A stretch of 8,503 bases of DNA from CAYPOY01 sp964412395 (GTDB lineage Bacteria; Chloroflexota; Anaerolineae; B4-G1), in the NCBI GenBank assembly GCA_964412395.1, contig CAYPOY010000226.1, positions 1 through 8,503 on the forward strand, in the 5' to 3' direction. Position 1 is the stretch's first letter. Each line of letters begins with the position of its first letter. The notes under the pieces are model-generated. The model ran no database searches and was not told the DNA's origin. It saw only the letters and a program-made list of their open reading frames with translations. The position numbers and the translations under genes are program-made. This document shows positions 5,670 to 8,503 of the stretch, in pieces.

Positions 5670-5731
5670 GATAAGAACGGTACAAGAATTGAGGCTGATA
5701 AACACAGAACAAACAATAGAAGGAGTCAACC

Positions 5732-6289
5732 ATGAAAAGCTTAACCATTCGCAAGATCGTTGTGGCAGGCGTGATGAGCGCCATCTCCATCCTTCTGGGG
5801 GCCACCCATTGGGGATTCATCCCCTGGTTCGCGGGAGCGGCGCTCACCATTATGCACGTGCCGGTCATCATCGGCGCTGTGCTGGAGGGGCCGGTCGTGG
5901 GGCTGGTCATCGGTTTCCTCTTCGGCCTCTTCAGCCTGATCCAGGCGGCGATTGCCCCTACTGGCCCGGCCGATACCTGGTTCGTGAACCCGGTGCTCTC
6001 CATCCTGCCACGGCTGTTCATCGGACCGTTCGCCTGGCTGGTGTACCGGGCGTTGGAAAAGCCCAGCCGTGTGCTCGCGTTGGTCGTCTCCGGTGTGGCG
6101 GGCAGCTTGACCAACACCGTGCTGGTGCTGACAGTGATCGGGCTGCTGGGGTACCTGCCCTGGGCACTGATCGGGACGATAGCGATGACTAATGGAGTGC
6201 CCGAGGCAGTCGTTGCCGCGATCATCACACTGGCTGTCGTCGCCGCGTGGCGGGGGATCGAGCGCGGCCGCCACGGCGCTGCCGTGTAG
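5732..6289 (+). CDS. ECF transporter S component, probably pantothenate-specific
   Basis: This 185-residue, highly hydrophobic protein looks like an ECF substrate-binding S component. Six membrane segments can be placed near 10-28, 33-52, 55-75, 87-106, 113-140 and 146-172, the normal S-component number and length. The stretch IMHVPVIIGAVLEGPVVGLV (40-59) followed by IGFLFGLFS, and the early ATHWGFIPWFAGA, fit the ECF_trnsprt (PF12822-type) S-component family as I recall it. A strong site AGGAG (5721-5725) lies six bases before ATG 5732. The gene sits after a full set of ATPase and EcfT genes and 16 bp before coaX. That context points to pantothenate (PanT-like) as the substrate, since CoaX phosphorylates it. 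Specificity cannot be read from the residues, and another vitamin is possible. The insertion element upstream separates it from ecfT. Confidence 0.85.
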   Translation: MKSLTIRKIVVAGVMSAISILLGATHWGFIPWFAGAALTIMHVPVIIGAVLEGPVVGLVIGFLFGLFSLIQAAIAPTGPADTWFVNPVLSILPRLFIGPFAWLVYRALEKPSRVLALVVSGVAGSLTNTVLVLTVIGLLGYLPWALIGTIAMTNGVPEAVVAAIITLAVVAAWRGIERGRHGAAV

Positions 6290-6305
6290 CGAGGAGGTTA
6301 GGAAC

Positions 6306-7070
6306 ATGCTGCTCGCCATTGACGTCGGCAACACCAACATCGCATTCGGCATCTATCACCAGGGCCAGTGGACAAACCACTGGCGCATCCGCACTGTGCC
6401 CGACAAGATGCCCGACGAGTACGCGGTGCTCTTCCATGAGTGCCTGCGCGACAAGGGTTTGCAGATGAACGACATCCGCCGCACGGTCCTGTGCAGCGTG
6501 GTACCGCCGCTGACGGGGAGCATCTCGGAGATGGTGAAGCGGCAAGTGGGACAAGAGCCGCTGGTCGTCGGCCCGGGCGTGCGCACCGGCTTGCGCATCC
6601 GCACCGATAATCCCACTGAAGTAGGCGCGGACCTGGTCGCCAACGCGGTAGCCGCCTATGACCGCTTCCAGGGCAACTGCATTGTCGTGGACTTCGGAAC
6701 TGCCACCACCTTCACGGCGGTAGCGGAGCCGGGCGACCTGTTGGGTGTAGCGATTGCGCCAGGGCTCAATCTGGCCGCCAATGCCCTCTCCCGCGACACG
6801 GCACAGTTGCCGCGCGTGCAGTTGGCCCCCCCGCCAGCCGCCATCGGCCGCAACACAGTACACTCGATGCAGGCGGGGCTGGTGTTCGGCTATGTAGGGT
6901 TGGTGGAGGCGCTCATCGGCCGGATGCGAGAGGAGCTAGAAGGTAGTGCACAAGTAGCCGCTACCGGCGGGCTTGCGCGAGTCATCGCCCCGCTCACCAA
7001 CCAGTTCACGGCGGTAGAGCTCTTGCTGACACTGGAAGGACTACGGCTCATCGCCGAGCGGAACCCATAA
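6306..7070 (+). CDS. coaX: Type III pantothenate kinase
   Basis: This 254-residue cytosolic enzyme phosphorylates pantothenate with ATP, the first step of coenzyme A synthesis. It has the ASKHA-fold motifs of the CoaX family: MLLAIDVGNTNIAFGIY with Asp6 (phosphate loop), DNPTEVGADLVANAVAAY (101-118) with the catalytic Asp109, VVDFGTATTFTAV (127-139), GVAIAPGL (147-154), IGRNTVHSMQAGLVFGYVGL (180-199) and AATGGLA (218-224). Length is normal. One small departure is GADL where most members have GADR; the Asp is kept. Start ATG 6306 has AGGAGG (6292-6297) eight bases upstream and gives the standard N terminus; the longer frame from 6192 overlaps the S-component gene and has no homology. Type III enzymes are known to resist feedback by CoA and need a monovalent cation. 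Placement behind an ECF importer gives a scavenge-and-trap unit for the vitamin. Confidence 0.96.
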   Translation: MLLAIDVGNTNIAFGIYHQGQWTNHWRIRTVPDKMPDEYAVLFHECLRDKGLQMNDIRRTVLCSVVPPLTGSISEMVKRQVGQEPLVVGPGVRTGLRIRTDNPTEVGADLVANAVAAYDRFQGNCIVVDFGTATTFTAVAEPGDLLGVAIAPGLNLAANALSRDTAQLPRVQLAPPPAAIGRNTVHSMQAGLVFGYVGLVEALIGRMREELEGSAQVAATGGLARVIAPLTNQFTAVELLLTLEGLRLIAERNP

Positions 7071-7143
7071 GCCGCCCTACTTCCCACCGCGCCCGGCAGC
7101 GCGACGAGTCGACACCACTAAGGGACAGGGTTATAGTTACCTC

Positions 7144-7296
7144 GTATCATCTCAATATTGGGGGGCAACCATTTAGACCTCCGAGGTTTGGGCAGCGTAT
7201 TTGGTTCGGAAAGCGAGCATCGTACCACCAATCACTTTCTGGAGAGCACAAATCTATAAACCTCGGAGGTCTTGCCCCATATTATTGAAAAGATAC
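7144..7296. mobile_element. Second MITE-like element, 153 bp, with 8-bp target duplication
   Basis: The left end (7144-7160) reads GTATCATCTCAATATTG and the right end, reverse-complemented, GTATCTTTTCAATAATATG, giving a terminal inverted repeat GTATCWTYTCAATAWT. Further in, GGGGCAA (7162-7168) matches TTGCCCC (7272-7278), and AGACCTCCGAGGTTT (7175-7189) is a perfect inverted repeat of AAACCTCGGAGGTCT (7258-7272). The left side has six extra bases between these blocks. The element is flanked by GTTACCTC at 7136-7143 and 7297-7304 (a ninth base, G, also matches). No transposase is present. The inner ACCTCCGAGGT motif is itself palindromic around its central base. It lies in non-coding DNA 73 bp after coaX, and can fold into a long hairpin with a loop of about 68 nt. 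Confidence 0.75.
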
Positions 7297-7304
7297 GTTA
7301 CCTC

Positions 7305-7540
7305 GATATGGAAATAGGGATGACAACAGGCACAAGAACGGCGCTTCTCAGATTGCCGGCACTGCTGCTCGTTCCGATACTCATTATCACGCGACGGAAC
7401 TCCTCCCCTACGATGTGGATATCTACGGCAACTTGGAAAGCGTCAGCCCCAGCAACCAGTTAGTCGTATACTGGTATCAGCACTCCCAGGGCCGGGAGGA
7501 GATGTTTCTGGAGCTAATAGTATGCCAGAAATTATCTCAA
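7305..7540 (+). pseudogene. Possible gene relic in non-coding DNA
   Basis: The frame that includes 7415 is open from 7289 to 7711. Its stretch at about 7397-7533 reads like ordinary protein: ELLPYDVDIYGNLESVSP, then SNQLVVYWYQHSQGREEM and FLELIV. There is no ribosome site or likely start, the residues before and after look random (CQKLSQLPRDTTCTPEF), and codon use is not clearly that of the neighbours. I do not recognise the family. It may be the remains of a gene cut by the insertion at 7144-7296, or chance. The rest of the 7071-7625 interval shows no gene. Confidence 0.25.
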
Positions 7541-7570
7541 TTGCCCAGAGACACTACCTGCACCCCTGAG

Positions 7571-7598
7571 TTTTACGTTTTACGCTTCACGTCTTGCG
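7571..7598. repeat. Degenerate 7-bp tandem repeat upstream of the permease promoter
   Basis: Two exact copies of TTTTACG (7571-7577, 7578-7584) are followed by the variants CTTCACG (7585-7591) and TCTTGCG (7592-7598). A short inverted repeat TGCGC (7595-7599) / GCGCA (7607-7611) follows. The block ends 27 bp before the -35 box at 7626. It may be a regulator-binding array or part of a dispersed repeat of the genome. Confidence 0.45.
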
Positions 7599-7625
7599 CA
7601 AAACATGCGCATTGCCCCCTCACGC

Positions 7626-7654
7626 TTGACAGCCCCTTCCCTTTAACCTATAAT
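7626..7654 (+). promoter_or_regulatory. Perfect-consensus sigma70 promoter of the sugar permease gene
   Basis: TTGACA (7626-7631) and TATAAT (7649-7654) are separated by exactly 17 bp (7632-7648), a perfect match to the housekeeping consensus. Transcription should start near 7661, giving a leader of about 26 nt with the ribosome site GGAAGGAG (7676-7683) before ATG 7687. Confidence 0.88.
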
Positions 7655-7686
7655 ATTGAGCATAGTTCAACCTGTGGAAGGAGAAC

Positions 7687-8503
7687 ATGGCCACCATCGA
7701 ACAACCCGTGACGGCCGTTTCCCGTCGTGGTTTCTTTGCGGGGCGTCGTGGCCGACGCATTCGCGAGGCCCTACAAGCCTATCTTTTCCTGTTTCCCGGT
7801 ACACTCCTGCTGCTCGTCTTCAACCTCCTGCCCGTGGGCTACGCCTTCTATATCAGTGTGCACAAGTGGCGCATCAAAAAAGGTGACTTTGTCGGATTTG
7901 CTAACTATCTAAGGGCATTAGGCGAACCGTTGGATGTACTGTGGGTAATCGGAGGGCTGGGCCTGCTGGCCGGAGCCTGGATGGTATGGCGCAGTGTCAA
8001 GCCCAAGACATCAGGAAAGGGATTCCTGTTGCGCGGCGTGGCCGCACTGATGTTGATCATCGGCGGCCTGGCCCTGATCGTGGGACTTCCGGACATGCTG
8101 GCCAACGGCGACGAGGATCTGTTCAAATCACTGTTGACCACCTTCTTCTACTCCCTCGGCACAGTGCCTCTTCAAATTATCCTCTCTTTCCTGCTGGCCA
8201 ACATCCTGTTTCAGGATATACTCGGCAAGACTACCTGGCGTATATTGTACTTTCTGCCCTACGTCACCGTCACGGTGGCATCCGCCGCCGTGTGGACCTC
8301 GATTTTCGAGCCCCGTCGAGGTTTGATCAACCTGACACTGGCCGCGCTCGGTGTGACGGAGGAAAATCTTCCCCAGTGGCTGTTCGAAGCGACGGGTATC
8401 GGCACACTGACCGGCCAATGGCTCGGCTTTGAAGTGCCGGCCTGGGCAGGCGGGCCGAGCCTGGCGCTCGTGGCGGTGATCATTTACAACATCTGGGTGT
8501 ATG
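7687..8503 (+). CDS. Sugar ABC transporter permease, MalF/UgpA type (partial, 3' end missing)
   Basis: The frame is open from ATG 7687 to the right edge (272 complete codons). AAGGAG lies just upstream of the start. After a basic N-terminal tail, residues 31-57 (YLFLFPGTLLLLVFNLLPVGYAFYIS) form the first helix typical of MalF/UgpA carbohydrate permeases, followed by FVGFANYLRAL. The core resumes at SLLTTFFYSLGTVPLQIILSFLLANIL (148-174) and WRILYFLPYVTVTVASAAVWTSIFEPRRGLIN (184-214), both family hallmarks. Between them lies an extra segment (about 82-146) with two predicted helices (83-101 and 115-134), absent from standard six-helix members. The EAA coupling loop lies beyond the window. The protein should import a sugar or glycerol-phosphate-like solute with a binding protein, a second permease and an ATPase that are not visible here; the substrate is unknown. 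Confidence 0.9.
   Translation, partial: MATIEQPVTAVSRRGFFAGRRGRRIREALQAYLFLFPGTLLLLVFNLLPVGYAFYISVHKWRIKKGDFVGFANYLRALGEPLDVLWVIGGLGLLAGAWMVWRSVKPKTSGKGFLLRGVAALMLIIGGLALIVGLPDMLANGDEDLFKSLLTTFFYSLGTVPLQIILSFLLANILFQDILGKTTWRILYFLPYVTVTVASAAVWTSIFEPRRGLINLTLAALGVTEENLPQWLFEATGIGTLTGQWLGFEVPAWAGGPSLALVAVIIYNIWVY

Noticed and set aside
5689..5731. Possible promoter just upstream of the S-component gene
   Set aside because: No -35 and -10 pair with acceptable spacing was found; the A-rich stretch only provides the ribosome site context.
6192..6305. Longer N terminus of CoaX
   Set aside because: It overlaps the S-component gene and lacks similarity; ATG 6306 has AGGAGG and starts the family's usual sequence.
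7071..7135. Terminator directly after coaX
   Set aside because: GC-rich sequence is present, but I found no stem followed by a T run.
7144..7296. CRISPR-like repeats (ACCTCCGAGGT motifs)
   Set aside because: There are only two copies in inverted orientation, flanked by a target duplication; there is no regular direct-repeat array.

Overview
The window is GC-rich bacterial chromosome with bacterial operon structure: short or 4-base overlaps, Shine-Dalgarno sites and sigma70-type promoters. Protein style (a secreted DUF5666-repeat protein, group-typical ECF ATPases, a MalF-type permease with an extra membrane segment) and several short G/C-rich and palindromic repeats suggest a Chloroflexota (Anaerolineae-like) genome, possibly a metagenome assembly. 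That assignment is an inference from general impression, not from a marker gene.

Layout. Bases 2-965 (+) carry the 3' end of pnp (S1 domain of polynucleotide phosphorylase) and lepB (signal peptidase I). A palindromic repeat covers the lepB stop and a hairpin terminator follows. On the minus strand at 2481-1053 is a secreted protein made of five DUF5666-like repeats. Its signal peptide is one base out of frame with its body because of a run-rich G/C insert at about 2324-2396. Bases 2482-2848 are a divergent regulatory region holding an extended -10 promoter flanked by a 9-bp inverted repeat, then a roughly 155-nt leader with inverted repeats. Bases 2849-7070 (+) are one apparent operon: two ECF ATPases, ecfT, an ECF substrate-binding S component and coaX (type III pantothenate kinase). 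Bases 7071-7686 are non-coding, with a second MITE-like element, a possible gene relic, short heptad repeats and a perfect-consensus sigma70 promoter. That promoter drives a MalF/UgpA-type sugar ABC permease (7687 to the window edge).

How the genes work together. The two ATPases, EcfT and the S component form a complete energy-coupling-factor vitamin importer. Because coaX follows the S gene by 16 bp, the best guess for the substrate is pantothenate, which CoaX would phosphorylate as the first step to coenzyme A. This is inference from context.

The most notable structural signals are two small non-coding insertion elements with intact target duplications. One (5478-5669) sits inside the ECF operon, has its duplication across the ecfT stop codon, and carries a terminator-like hairpin that can compete with the element's own long stem. 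The other (7144-7296) lies downstream of coaX. The signal-peptide frameshift in homopolymer tracts and the structured leader of the ECF operon are the other points worth checking. I saw no CRISPR array, tRNA, rRNA or complete IS element with a transposase.
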